A stretch of DNA of 64,000 nt from Paenibacillus baekrokdamisoli (GTDB lineage Bacteria > Bacillota > Bacilli > Paenibacillales > Paenibacillaceae). This document shows positions 17,180 through 27,414 of this stretch, one piece after another. A program made the translations under genes and the position numbers. The stretch is from NCBI RefSeq assembly GCF_003945345.1, contig NZ_AP019308.1, positions 4,171,501 to 4,235,500 of the forward strand, given 5' to 3'. Below the pieces are notes generated by a model that searched no databases, was not told the DNA's origin, and worked only from the letters and a program-made list of their open reading frames with translations. The first letter of the stretch is position 1. Every line of letters begins with the position of its first letter.

Positions 17180-18667
17180 CTAATTAATCCTGTCTTCTTG
17201 TGGTTTCATACGCTGTTTGTATTCGAATGGCGATAGACCGACATGCTTCTTAAACAGCTTGCTGAAGTGGGCATAGTCGTCGTAGCCTACTAGTCTTCCC
17301 ACTTCATAGAGCGAAATATCCTTCTCCAGCAAGGCAATAGCAGCTTCAAGCCTTCTCTGGATCAGGTAGTTGATAAAGCTTTGCCCCTTCTCCTGTTTAA
17401 ACAAGTGGCTTAAGTAATTCGGGCTAATATAATATTTCTGCGCCATCTCTTTGAGCGATATTCGATGTGCGAACATTCGATCAAGGCTTCGCGTAATCTC
17501 TTCTACAATCGGGAGCGCGATTACATCACCTGGCTTCTTCTTCTGTTCTTCAATCATCATCGTCATATCTTCAAGCAGGTCGTGCGGATTCCCATAATGA
17601 AGAATAAGATCCTGGGTCATTATGGGATCTATCATGTCTGAGGCGTTAATTGCTGACAGATTGGCAATAGAGACGACAAAAAGATTATAAATCTCGACAA
17701 GTCCGTTCAGATGAATACGTCTCTTGGCAATCGCTTTTTGCACGCCGAATAACGCCGCTTCCAAATGCTCCAGCCTGGATGCCTTACTGATCTGTTCCCT
17801 TAATGCAGATACCGCTGCATTCACTTTACTCTGATACTGGTAAACACCAGTCTTCCCATTCAAGATTGATGTATCAACCATTAGGTTCGATTGGTGGTAG
17901 AGTCTGCCGACTCGACTCCCCGCAACGCTTAGCGAGCTAATTCCGACATCCCATTGTCGATCTGCAGACTTACGTTTAACTTCCCTCAATAAATTTCTTA
18001 CAGATAACTCAGGAATACATAACAAATATGTCCATTTGTACGAACTGACTCGCCCTCGAAAGAAGGAAATCCCGTATTGCTGAAGCAGACGATCAGCAGA
18101 ACGCAAGTCTTCATCCGACATTGTTTCTTTGCTCTTCACTGTCACGAATGCATAATGCTTGTCCGATTTGAATGGTATACCGGACATTTTCAATTGTTCA
18201 ACAACCTGCTGTATCGTCAAATCTTTTTCGATCCACTCCATAAACATCATGGAATGCTTATGGTCTTTCCGGATGCTCTGTTCGTTCTCCATCTCCGATA
18301 GTCGCTCCGAGCATCTTGCCAGCGTTTGCAATAATTCCTCGACGTTAACCGGTTTAAGAAGATAATTAAAACAACCGTTCTCAATAGCTTGCTTCGCGTA
18401 AGTAAATTCGCTGTACGCGCTCATGAACACAACTAACGTTCGGGGAGACACCCGGTTGACGAATGAAAGGAGATCAAGTCCATTCTTACCTGGCATTCTG
18501 ATATCGCTTATGACAACATCTATATGTTTGCGTTTCAATAGGCTCTCAGCTGCGTTTACATCATTCAGCGAAGCTGCAATGTTAAACCCCGCTTTATTCC
18601 AGTCGATAATCTGCTCCATATCCTTCAGAATCCAAGGCTCGTCATCTACGAGAAGTAAGTTATACAT
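17180..18667 (-). CDS. Two-component response regulator, YesN-like with AraC DNA-binding domain
   Basis: A 495-residue regulator. Residues 1-120 are a receiver domain with the acidic pocket (LLVDDE) and phospho-accepting Asp in VVISDIRMPG near 55; the last 100 residues are an AraC-type double helix-turn-helix (ISLKEMAQKYYISPNYLSHL, then VGRLVGYDDYAHFSKLFKK). The middle 270 residues are the variable linker typical of YesN. It overlaps the kinase gene by eight bases. The operon downstream (beta-helix enzyme, importer, esterase) is the expected target, and the divergent surface protein may be another. Confidence 0.93.
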   Translation of the reverse strand: MYNLLLVDDEPWILKDMEQIIDWNKAGFNIAASLNDVNAAESLLKRKHIDVVISDIRMPGKNGLDLLSFVNRVSPRTLVVFMSAYSEFTYAKQAIENGCFNYLLKPVNVEELLQTLARCSERLSEMENEQSIRKDHKHSMMFMEWIEKDLTIQQVVEQLKMSGIPFKSDKHYAFVTVKSKETMSDEDLRSADRLLQQYGISFFRGRVSSYKWTYLLCIPELSVRNLLREVKRKSADRQWDVGISSLSVAGSRVGRLYHQSNLMVDTSILNGKTGVYQYQSKVNAAVSALREQISKASRLEHLEAALFGVQKAIAKRRIHLNGLVEIYNLFVVSIANLSAINASDMIDPIMTQDLILHYGNPHDLLEDMTMMIEEQKKKPGDVIALPIVEEITRSLDRMFAHRISLKEMAQKYYISPNYLSHLFKQEKGQSFINYLIQRRLEAAIALLEKDISLYEVGRLVGYDDYAHFSKLFKKHVGLSPFEYKQRMKPQEDRIN

Positions 18668-20462
18668 CGTTATCCTCCTTGATTCTGAGTGGGACTGTAA
18701 TCGTAACTAGCGTACCCCTGTCCTTCCAGCTCCTAATTGTTAATCCATAAGGCTCGCCATAATAAATTTGAATTCTTTTGTGAATGTTTACCAAACCGAT
18801 TCCTTGACCTAATCCGCCATTATCCATAGCTGAGGAGGATATGCCTTTGAGATCGGCATCTAGACTTTCCATCTTATCCTCGCTCATTCCCATCCCGTTA
18901 TCCATTACTTGAATCAGCAATTCATCCTTTTCCTTCACGATAGCCTTGATCTTAATGATCCAACGTCCGCTTTTTCCTTCAAGCCCATGGAAAAGAGAAT
19001 TCTCAACCAATGGCTGTAAAATAAGCTTAACGATAGACTGGCCTCTAAGCGCAGGATCCATCGAAACTTTGAACTGCAGGCGATCTCCGAACCGTATTTT
19101 CTGAATGGCAATATATCTTTCCAGATGTTCGAGCTCTTTATAGAGCAGGACGTATTCATCAGTGCGGGTAATATAGCGGAAATAGGAGACTAAATTATCG
19201 ATAGCCATGGCGACTTCTTTCTTGGCATTGGATAAAGACATTCCTCGAATGGAATGAAGCACGTTATACAAGAAATGGGCATTGATCTGGCTTTGCAGCC
19301 CGTTCAGCTGAAAGAGCTGCTTCTCCATCTCCGTCTCATGAAGCTGCTGCTGCGATCGAAGCAAATTATCCGTCAGCTTCTTGATCTGATCTAGCATATT
19401 ATTATAGTGATCCTGGATCACAGTAATCTCATTCTTATAACCGAACCTCAATTTAGCGTCAAGGTCTCCGCTCGCCGCGCTATCGAAAGCATCCGCCATC
19501 TTGGTGATAGGATGAGTCAACCGAATATTAAAGGACACAACAACCAGTATAACGATAAGAATCATAAGGACTATAACCGCTATTAACGAATATTGAATGA
19601 AATTGGCCTTCTCCAACAGCTTGTCTTTATTAATCAGAGCAATAAACTTCCAATCCAGACTCTTGATCGGACTCGACTGGTACAAATAATTCACTTTGTC
19701 CATACGGACGTTGGATACTTTGTTAATCGGCTGCTTTTCAATAAGAGACTGTATTTTCTTATAATCAAACTGGTTTGTGGAGGAGCCGATAAGGTCCCCA
19801 TTTTCGTTAACGATATACAGATTGGCTTTGCCATCCAAAGTGCCGGTATGCAAGATTTGCTGGATCCATTTGGTATCAAGAAGCAGAACCCCGATATAGA
19901 TTCCTTGCAAATACCTATTCTGCTGTATCGATTTAACCTGCCTGAAAGCGAGTAACCCCTTCTCATTATATTTACTTTCTATAGGCGGAGAAATTTGTAA
20001 TTTGTTATTCAGAAGATTGGTTTGCTTCTTGCGGCTGATATAATCCAGCATTTCTCTGGTCATCAACTGTCCTATCGAGATGATGCGAAAATCATCGGCG
20101 TTGATCATTCCGACAGCTTTAATTGTAGGATCTAACGACATGTAAGAGTTCAGGTTTCTCAACAGGGCGTCGGATTCCTGCCAGGACTTGTTCTCAACCA
20201 TCATTTGTTGGACGTTTCGATTGAAGAAGATAGACTTGGATAATTGGTCTATCCGAACGAAGTATTCATCGAGGCTATTGTTAGTCTGGGTTACAAATTG
20301 ATCTATATTTGCTAGAGCATTCTTCTTCATAATATTAATATACGAAAAATAACCCACTGACCCCAGTAGGAGTATGGGTAATACAGCTATGCAGATGTTG
20401 GTCACGATCATGCGGTAGCTCAATCTATATTTCTGGGTGTAAGAAATTATCTGCTTATACAT
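18660..20462 (-). CDS. Sensor histidine kinase, YesM-like
   Basis: A 600-residue membrane kinase. It has an N-terminal helix, an extracytoplasmic dCache-like sensor of about 250 residues, a second helix (LIAVIVLMILIVILVV), a HAMP segment, the His_kinase domain with phospho-accepting His in INAHFLYNVLHSI and an HATPase domain (VENSLFHGLEGK, DNGMGMSE, GIGLVNIHKRI). It senses an extracellular ligand, probably a glycan or a ligand-bound lipoprotein, and phosphorylates the YesN partner. Start 20462 was chosen because GGAGG lies five to six bases upstream; an earlier in-frame ATG at 20510 has no such site. Confidence 0.92.
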   Translation of the reverse strand: MYKQIISYTQKYRLSYRMIVTNICIAVLPILLLGSVGYFSYINIMKKNALANIDQFVTQTNNSLDEYFVRIDQLSKSIFFNRNVQQMMVENKSWQESDALLRNLNSYMSLDPTIKAVGMINADDFRIISIGQLMTREMLDYISRKKQTNLLNNKLQISPPIESKYNEKGLLAFRQVKSIQQNRYLQGIYIGVLLLDTKWIQQILHTGTLDGKANLYIVNENGDLIGSSTNQFDYKKIQSLIEKQPINKVSNVRMDKVNYLYQSSPIKSLDWKFIALINKDKLLEKANFIQYSLIAVIVLMILIVILVVVSFNIRLTHPITKMADAFDSAASGDLDAKLRFGYKNEITVIQDHYNNMLDQIKKLTDNLLRSQQQLHETEMEKQLFQLNGLQSQINAHFLYNVLHSIRGMSLSNAKKEVAMAIDNLVSYFRYITRTDEYVLLYKELEHLERYIAIQKIRFGDRLQFKVSMDPALRGQSIVKLILQPLVENSLFHGLEGKSGRWIIKIKAIVKEKDELLIQVMDNGMGMSEDKMESLDADLKGISSSAMDNGGLGQGIGLVNIHKRIQIYYGEPYGLTIRSWKDRGTLVTITVPLRIKEDNDV

Positions 20463-20481
20463 GAGTGCCTCCGTGAAGTGT

Positions 20482-20499
20482 TTTGAAAGCGAATACATA
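20482..20499. promoter_or_regulatory. cre site (CcpA) in front of the YesM-like kinase gene
   Basis: TTTGAAAGCGAATACATA fits the cre consensus WWTGNAARCGNWWWCAWW at every position. It lies 20 bases before the kinase start, where binding would block transcription of the kinase-regulator pair when preferred sugars are present. The rest of the intergenic region 20500-20750 must also hold the promoter of the divergent surface-protein gene; no clear operator was seen there. Confidence 0.65.
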
Positions 20500-20750
20500 T
20501 AGACAAACAAAGCCTTTCAAGAAATGTAGTAGTCTTCATAATGTCATATTCGACAAAGATAGTCCATGTATTTTTCCATCTGAAGTACATGTTGTATTGT
20601 GGGATTATAATGATCTCCTGTACAATTGCAGATCTAACTTCAAAACCATAAAAACACATGCCAGTTCACTTGCTAAACACATGTTAGCTGAAGCTATCGA
20701 GGTGATAGATTGGTAAAGATGAAACCACATAAAACGGAGGATGAATAACA

Positions 20751-23700
20751 ATGCAGAGATTAATCTATCATCGAGTAATCATTATTATGATGGCCCTGAT
20801 GCTTGCAACAATGAGTATTCCGATGGGACTGAGTGTGTCATCTGCTGAAGAATCCCCTAACACGATGCTGCACTCGGACTTTGAGGAGGGAGGATCCTCA
20901 GCGTGGACTCCCGTCAGCGGTAATTGGAGCATTGACGAAAGCGGCAACGACACGCTATTCTTTGATGACTTTGATAATGGAAGCGCTGCCCGGTGGACAA
21001 ATAACGGGGGAACCTGGTCCATTATCCAGAATGGCACTTCTCAAGCTTACCAGCAAAGCAGCGGCAATGGCGCATCCGAGATGATCGCAGGGGATCCTTC
21101 CTGGACTGATTATTCCTATGAAGCAGATGTCAAGCTCATGAGTGGCGCAGGTGCCATGATGAATTTCCGCTATCAAGATCGTCAGCATTTCTACTTTTTA
21201 TACATGAGTTCAGACTACATCAGAATTATGAAACAAGACGGCAGCAATCAAGACTGGTTGAAAGCATACGATGGACCGTCCCTTAAGCTATCGGAATTTG
21301 TGCGAATCAAGGTTGAAGTCGCTGGCAATCTAATCAAGGTATACAGGGACGGAGAGTTGGTGTTATCTACTACGGATGACCCTAACTATTTTACTTCCGG
21401 GAAAATAGCACTTGCTACATGGGCAAGCGCTGCGGAATTTGATAATGTGTCGGTGAAAAGCACTTCAATGAATCACGTCTATTCGGAGTCAGATAGCAAT
21501 GGCGGAGAATCCCATGCCGGAGATCTTGCTTGGTCTAATTATTCCGTACAAGCTCAAGTAACTCCAAAAGCTCTAAGTGAAGATGGCACAATAGGCATAA
21601 GCTTGCGGTATCAGGATAGCGATAACAGATACAGCATGCAGTACGCCGCTAATGGCAATATTCAAATTATTAAAATCGTGAATGGAGTGGCGACGACTCT
21701 TGCGGAAGCCCCCTATAGCATCGTACCCGGCAAGTCCTATTCATGGAAAGGCGTTGCGAGAGGCAAATATTTGGACTTCTATATCAACGACATCAAGCTG
21801 CTATCCGCTGTAGATACTGCATTTATTAGAGGTAAGATCTCGCTGCACTTGTCAAAGGCAACGGCAAGCTATGACAATATTACCGTTACCCAAGTATCGG
21901 TTCCCGTTGTTTCCGACGGAAATACAACCTATTACGTGAGCTCAAGTATGGGCGATGATGCCAATGACGGATTAAGCGAAGCTGCTCCATGGAAAACATT
22001 GAATAAAGTAAACGAAGCCTCATTCCAGGCAGGCGATAATATTCTTCTACGATCCGGAGATATCTGGAACGAACCGCTTATCCTGAAGGGCTCAGGCTCA
22101 GAGGCTCTGCCCATCACAATTGCATCCTATGGATCTGGTAATAAACCCATTATTACATGGAATGCTCCAACTGGTGGAGCGGTTGTGACGGGACATAATT
22201 TAAGCAACTGGGTTATTAAAGGGCTAGCTGTAAAGATCATCGGCTCTTCAACATTATCTTGGAGCAATATTACAGCAGGCATTCAAATTTTCTATGACAA
22301 TTCAACGCTTTACAAAAATTTGCTGATCGATGGAAATGATGTATACAGTACGAATTTTAATAGCAATACGAACGGAATTATGATCTCAGCCTTCGTTCCT
22401 GGAACGGATAACAAAGAAGCAGCCAGCAATATCACGATATCCAATAATACAGTTCATGACGTGGGCTGGTATGCAATAACAACAACAGGCTGGGATACTG
22501 CGAAGAATGAAGAGCTGCGATCACAAATATTGTATGGAAATGTAAAAGTGTCCGGCAACCATGTCTACAGCATGGCCAGCCAAGGTATCGTCGTTCAGAA
22601 TGCCCATAATTCCGTTATTGAACGCAATGGCGTGCATGATGGAGGGCTGGGGACTGATACTTGGGGACCTGGAGGTCTATGGTTCATAGCCTCACGTGAT
22701 TCCGTCATCAAGTTTAATGAGGTCTATAACATGAAGGATGCAAGCTCCGGCTACGATGGATCAGGTATCAATGTGGATTGGAACTGCGACAACATCATTG
22801 TGCAATATAATTATTCGCATGGTAATAAAGGCAATGGCATCACAACTATGAGTAATTACGGCACCAAAATTTTGAATAATAAAGTTCAGGGCAACCAAGC
22901 GCTGCAAGCGAACGGGCGCGGCCAAATCGCTCTCGGTAATTTCACGGGAAGACCGGACCTCTCTACCGGACTTCATGACGTAGAGGTTGCGAACAATACA
23001 ATTATTGTGGATCTTGATCATACGGTTGCCGTCAACACAGCCTTGAATCCTTATGGCACATGGACAGGCAATTCCATTCATGACAATAACATCATTATTA
23101 AAGAAGGGCTAAGCAGCACGGGCGTGTTCAGCATCGACCGGGATACGAGCGTGGATATCATCGATCATAACAACGTCTTTAGCGAACTATCGCAGTTCAG
23201 GTCGATCTTCCACGGGACTTCTTACGCAAGCTTGGCTGCCTGGCAAGAAGGAACAGGTTTTGATCAAGCCACTCGGGTGCTTCCCCTGGATCAGAGTTTA
23301 CCTACAAGCGTCACCGAAGTTGTTGCCGTGCCCGATGGCTATGTGAAATTATCTTGGGCAGCCTCTGCAGATCAGGATGACGAAATCGCGCACTACAATA
23401 TTTATAGAAGCACGGAGCCAGCATTTACCCCGGCATACTCCAACATGGTTGGTGAATCTACTTCGACTTCTTTTGTAGACCGTGAAGAGGTACAAGCCGG
23501 CACTACGTATTACTATAAAATAGAAGCCGAAGACCGGAATGGAAACATAGGCATGACATCAGCAACAGTAAGTATAACTACGGGGCCAACCATTCCGACT
23601 GTTGAACAGCCGAAAGTTGTCGACTTTATGTCATTGCGGGATGGTTATTCTTTCAACATTATAGATTTGCCTACCCTGCCTTATATAACAGGCATACCGA

Positions 23701-25943
23701 ATATCCAGAAGGTGCAATTATATGTAGACGATATAATAGCGCAAGAACTGAAAACGCCGCCATATGCTTATACGATTACGGGTCTAAACAACGGAGAGCA
23801 TCGCTTGAAATATAAAGTATATGATCAAACCGGTGCCAGCATTGAATCCAAACAGATCAGAATAATCAAGCAAGTTAATGCTTTACGCAGTTTATTCACA
23901 CCAAACAAACCAATCATTGACGGAAGCCTGAATGACTGGAGCTCACCAGATTTTCACATGAATCAACGCTCCCAGGTTAAGAATATCGAGAACAATTTTT
24001 CGGATCTTTGGTCTCCGCAGAAGCTGGAAGCTGCCGGGTATACCCGATGGGATGAACAAAATCTATACATGGCTATAGAGGTTTCCGAAGATCAACATCA
24101 TTTGGCAATTACGAATGCAGAAGACCTATGGAAAGGCTCAAGCGTACAAATAGCCATCGATCCAGAAAGAGGAAACGCTCCCGGTAGTAAAGGGTATACT
24201 GAATTTGCGTTCGGACTATCGGATGATGGAGAAATAATGGGGTATCGTTATCATGCCATAACCGGTAAGTCGAATGGTGTGTTTGCCGCAGGTGAAATCA
24301 AGATAACCCGTGATCATACAGCTAAGAAAACAAGCTATGAAATCGCCATTCCATGGAACGAGATTATACCTGCAGGTGTTCAGATCAAAGAAGGCTCCGC
24401 ATTAGGCATTTCAATTCTGGCTAATTATAGTGACGGAAGTTTTAACAATCCGAATAATGGAGACGCCAGGAATGGTTGGATTGAGTACAATAGCGGAATC
24501 GGTGCAGGGAAAGCCCCCAATCAATATGGCTATTTGGTGCTAAGCAAGAAACCTTTTGCAGTTCCCACGCTAAGCGGAAAAACCGCAGACGGAAAGGTAT
24601 TGTTAAGCTGGCTGCCGGTAGATGGCGCAACCGGATATACCCTTAAATCCGGTACGACAACCGGTGTGTACTCCAGCGTCGTTCATGTCGGGAACACAAC
24701 AAATTATGAAGCAATTGGACTGGCTTTGGGTATAACCCGCTATTTTGCGATAGAAGCTTACGATTCATACGGGGAAAGTGGTCTCTCTAACGAAGTTAAC
24801 TTTACCCTTGCGTCTACTTCTAACACTGTTCCGAATAACAATACGAATAGCAACAGTCCTGATAAAGCAGTTGTAGTCATTAAGGATGGAACAGCTTATG
24901 TGAAGCTCGGAATCAATCAAACGAAAGTCGATGTACCCTTGAGTGAAATCGGGGTATATCCTCTCCAGGTTCAGTTCAATCAAGCTTCAATAACCGTAAG
25001 CCAAGCGGTGCTGAATGCTTTGAAGGTGCAGGGCGGTAATATCGATGGCGCATCGGTCGAGGTACGCATGACACCTGTTGCAGATCCAGCTCTGACAGCC
25101 ACGCCGATCAGCAGCGATAAGGCCCAGATCAAAGTCGCAGGTCAGGTCTACGACTTCAGCGTCTCCTTGCTTACGACCGACCAACGAAGGTTTACAGCCG
25201 AGAAATTCTCAGGCGGCATCACCATTTCTTTGCCTTATGATCGAAGCGATGTCAATGAACAGCTTCTGGGTATTTACTATTACAATGAAGTTGCAAAGCA
25301 ATGGGAATATGTCGGCGGTATCGTCGATAGCGCTTTACAGCAGGTAAGCTTTACCCCACCGCATCCTGGCATCTATTCCGTTCTTGAATACAGGAAGACA
25401 TTCAGCGATGTACCGTCCGGCCACTGGGCGGAGCAAATGATTCAGAATCTTGCGGCCAAGCATATTATCCAAGGTGTAACTGACTCCAAATTCAACCCAT
25501 CAGGAACCACCACGCGTGCTGAATTCGTTACGCTACTGGCCAAAGCTCTACAATTGCAGAGCACCGATTCGAATGCTTCTTTTTCCGATGTAAAGTCCGA
25601 TGCTTGGTACGCTAATAGTATTGCGTCTGCCGTTCAAGCAGGGATTGTTTCAGGTATAAGCACAAGCCATTTCGCACCGGAGCAACAAATTAGTCGCGCA
25701 GAAATGGTAACCATGATCATCCGCGCTCTCGGAATTCCAATAAATGTCGAAGCAACGACTCATTATGCCGATGCAAGCGATATCCCGGCATGGGCATTGC
25801 CTTACGTTGCCGCCGCTTCGGAAGCAGAGCTTGTGCGAGGAAGAAGCCATAACCAGTTTGCTCCGCAACTGAAGGCTACACGGGCAGAAGCTGCTCAGCT
25901 CATTTACAACCTGCTCGGCTACATCGAAGATAAACAACGCTAA
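20751..25943 (+). CDS. Multidomain cell-surface beta-helix protein with CBM9-like, FN3 and SLH domains
   Basis: A 1730-residue secreted protein. In order: signal peptide (about 1-32), two LamG/DUF1080-like jelly rolls (about 50-195 and 230-380, each with SYxAxV-type strands), a right-handed beta-helix (about 390-830, starting TTYYVSSSMGDDANDGLSE), FN3 (about 860-950), an Ig-like segment, a CBM9-like domain (about 1050-1270, starting KPIIDGSLNDWS), a second FN3, an unassigned domain (about 1370-1540) and three SLH domains (from FSDVPSGHWAEQM) that bind pyruvylated wall polymer. Ribosome binding site GGAGG precedes ATG 20751. It is the only large plus-strand gene in this half and diverges from yesMN, so it probably acts first, at the surface, on the same glycan. 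Confidence 0.9.
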   Translation: MQRLIYHRVIIIMMALMLATMSIPMGLSVSSAEESPNTMLHSDFEEGGSSAWTPVSGNWSIDESGNDTLFFDDFDNGSAARWTNNGGTWSIIQNGTSQAYQQSSGNGASEMIAGDPSWTDYSYEADVKLMSGAGAMMNFRYQDRQHFYFLYMSSDYIRIMKQDGSNQDWLKAYDGPSLKLSEFVRIKVEVAGNLIKVYRDGELVLSTTDDPNYFTSGKIALATWASAAEFDNVSVKSTSMNHVYSESDSNGGESHAGDLAWSNYSVQAQVTPKALSEDGTIGISLRYQDSDNRYSMQYAANGNIQIIKIVNGVATTLAEAPYSIVPGKSYSWKGVARGKYLDFYINDIKLLSAVDTAFIRGKISLHLSKATASYDNITVTQVSVPVVSDGNTTYYVSSSMGDDANDGLSEAAPWKTLNKVNEASFQAGDNILLRSGDIWNEPLILKGSGSEALPITIASYGSGNKPIITWNAPTGGAVVTGHNLSNWVIKGLAVKIIGSSTLSWSNITAGIQIFYDNSTLYKNLLIDGNDVYSTNFNSNTNGIMISAFVPGTDNKEAASNITISNNTVHDVGWYAITTTGWDTAKNEELRSQILYGNVKVSGNHVYSMASQGIVVQNAHNSVIERNGVHDGGLGTDTWGPGGLWFIASRDSVIKFNEVYNMKDASSGYDGSGINVDWNCDNIIVQYNYSHGNKGNGITTMSNYGTKILNNKVQGNQALQANGRGQIALGNFTGRPDLSTGLHDVEVANNTIIVDLDHTVAVNTALNPYGTWTGNSIHDNNIIIKEGLSSTGVFSIDRDTSVDIIDHNNVFSELSQFRSIFHGTSYASLAAWQEGTGFDQATRVLPLDQSLPTSVTEVVAVPDGYVKLSWAASADQDDEIAHYNIYRSTEPAFTPAYSNMVGESTSTSFVDREEVQAGTTYYYKIEAEDRNGNIGMTSATVSITTGPTIPTVEQPKVVDFMSLRDGYSFNIIDLPTLPYITGIPNIQKVQLYVDDIIAQELKTPPYAYTITGLNNGEHRLKYKVYDQTGASIESKQIRIIKQVNALRSLFTPNKPIIDGSLNDWSSPDFHMNQRSQVKNIENNFSDLWSPQKLEAAGYTRWDEQNLYMAIEVSEDQHHLAITNAEDLWKGSSVQIAIDPERGNAPGSKGYTEFAFGLSDDGEIMGYRYHAITGKSNGVFAAGEIKITRDHTAKKTSYEIAIPWNEIIPAGVQIKEGSALGISILANYSDGSFNNPNNGDARNGWIEYNSGIGAGKAPNQYGYLVLSKKPFAVPTLSGKTADGKVLLSWLPVDGATGYTLKSGTTTGVYSSVVHVGNTTNYEAIGLALGITRYFAIEAYDSYGESGLSNEVNFTLASTSNTVPNNNTNSNSPDKAVVVIKDGTAYVKLGINQTKVDVPLSEIGVYPLQVQFNQASITVSQAVLNALKVQGGNIDGASVEVRMTPVADPALTATPISSDKAQIKVAGQVYDFSVSLLTTDQRRFTAEKFSGGITISLPYDRSDVNEQLLGIYYYNEVAKQWEYVGGIVDSALQQVSFTPPHPGIYSVLEYRKTFSDVPSGHWAEQMIQNLAAKHIIQGVTDSKFNPSGTTTRAEFVTLLAKALQLQSTDSNASFSDVKSDAWYANSIASAVQAGIVSGISTSHFAPEQQISRAEMVTMIIRALGIPINVEATTHYADASDIPAWALPYVAAASEAELVRGRSHNQFAPQLKATRAEAAQLIYNLLGYIEDKQR

Positions 25944-25988
25944 TCGAATATTGACCGCTTCTGTAGAGTAGAGAACAGAAATTTCATT

Positions 25989-26010
25989 GGAGGGCGAAAG
26001 CCCTCCTTTT
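25989..26010 (+). terminator. Terminator of the SLH beta-helix protein gene
   Basis: GGAGGGC-GAAA-GCCCTCC followed by TTTT, 45 bases after the stop codon: a perfect seven-pair stem with a GNRA tetraloop. Confidence 0.9.
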
Positions 26011-26086
26011 ACTTGTATTGTATAGGAAGATTGCAGCTAACCTCGGTGCCGGACTAGATCTGGCGTTAGATCAACTGAAAGGCGAA

Positions 26087-27307
26087 CTAAGGCAGAATCG
26101 GACGTACCCATCGCATATAATATAGCAACCCGACAACCAGCGCCGCCGCTGTCAGTAGAAATGGCATTCGGTAGTCACCACCAGTCAACATCCATCCCGC
26201 AAAATAAGTCGCGCCTGAAGAACCGATACTGCGGAACACGGATCTCATACCCGCGAAGAGGTTCCTTTCTTGTTCCTTAAAGGTAGACATTAACTCGCCG
26301 TCCACCAAATTGGAGAGCATGGTGGCGCCTCCCCCGCGAAGCAGAAATAATATCGTAAACATCCATACGGGCATCAGCCAAAAGAGTGCGGAGAAGAGAA
26401 AAATATTGATAATAAAAACCGAAAGGATGGCCGTATTCGAGCCGAACCGTTCCAGTACATAAGGGGTCAATAAGGAACTCATGAAGAGGACAATGCCTGT
26501 CACGGCCAGCAGCAGAGAAACTTTATCATCCATCCAGTTGAGCCGGTATTTGACGATGACGTTCAAGAACGAACCCGTCATCGCGAGCGCCCCGCCGAGT
26601 AAGGCCATGAACAAAGAGAACAGCCAAAGCTTTCTCTTAGGCAGCTTCAGTTTAAGCTTCCAACTGGACAATCTTTCTCGGCTTTTGCCTTGTCTATTCT
26701 CATTACGCGCCACGTTACTCTCCGCAGGCAGCCAGAAACCTCGGATAATCCCTTGTATAAGAAGCACCAACCCAGCTAGCAATAGTGGAATCTGATAGCC
26801 TATCCCATTCCCCGCTCCAGTTGGCAAGTACCCCGCAATTAATGTTCCTGCACCCGTGAATGCCGTAAAGACAGCGAACATCAAGGAGAATGCACGCATC
26901 TCCTCTTTCCGCGAGGCGCAATAATGGAACAATAGCTGCACTTCGGTCGTCTCGACCAGCGTAAAACCGATGGATACCAGAGCTTGAGCCAAATAGAAAT
27001 AGGCAATCTCCCCACTGAGCGCATAAAGCATATTACCCGCCGCAACAAACAGAATGCCCGTAACCAAAAGTCGCTTGCGCCCAACACGATTTGCAAATAT
27101 GGATATAGGGATGGCTAATGCTCCCATGATCAAAATACCTACGGATACCAGCGCTCCGATTTGGTCTTCTTTCAATCCTTTGGACAACAAATGCAAATTA
27201 AGAACGAGCGCATACATACCAATTCCGATTCCGTACAACGCTTCGGTCATCAAGAACCGCCGAACGCCTACTGGCAAACGCAGTAAGTCTTTTAAATAAT
27301 CGGACAT
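26087..27307 (-). CDS. Major facilitator superfamily transporter
   Basis: A 406-residue membrane protein with about twelve hydrophobic segments and the MFS loop 2-3 motif variant (FANRVGRKRLLVTG, near residue 70). Substrate cannot be told from sequence. It is the last gene after the GcvPA/GcvPB-like pair, 107 bases downstream with a weak hairpin between, so it may move the substrate or product of that pair across the membrane. Confidence 0.88.
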   Translation of the reverse strand: MSDYLKDLLRLPVGVRRFLMTEALYGIGIGMYALVLNLHLLSKGLKEDQIGALVSVGILIMGALAIPISIFANRVGRKRLLVTGILFVAAGNMLYALSGEIAYFYLAQALVSIGFTLVETTEVQLLFHYCASRKEEMRAFSLMFAVFTAFTGAGTLIAGYLPTGAGNGIGYQIPLLLAGLVLLIQGIIRGFWLPAESNVARNENRQGKSRERLSSWKLKLKLPKRKLWLFSLFMALLGGALAMTGSFLNVIVKYRLNWMDDKVSLLLAVTGIVLFMSSLLTPYVLERFGSNTAILSVFIINIFLFSALFWLMPVWMFTILFLLRGGGATMLSNLVDGELMSTFKEQERNLFAGMRSVFRSIGSSGATYFAGWMLTGGDYRMPFLLTAAALVVGLLYYMRWVRPILP

Positions 27308-27334
27308 CTCCTGCTCCTTTCTTTGAACCTGTAC

Positions 27335-27363
27335 AAACAGGAAAGGCCCCTCACGGAGCCCTT
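27335..27363 (-). terminator. Weak terminator or attenuator between the GcvPB-like and MFS genes
   Basis: On the minus strand AAGGGCTCC-GTGA-GGGGCCTTT pairs over nine bases with two G-U pairs, followed by an imperfect T tract (CCTGTTTG). Partial read-through into the MFS gene is plausible. Confidence 0.5.
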
Positions 27364-27414
27364 CTGGTAGGAAAACCTATAGATGAAGTTAGGATAGAGA
27401 CGATGGATATCTCT

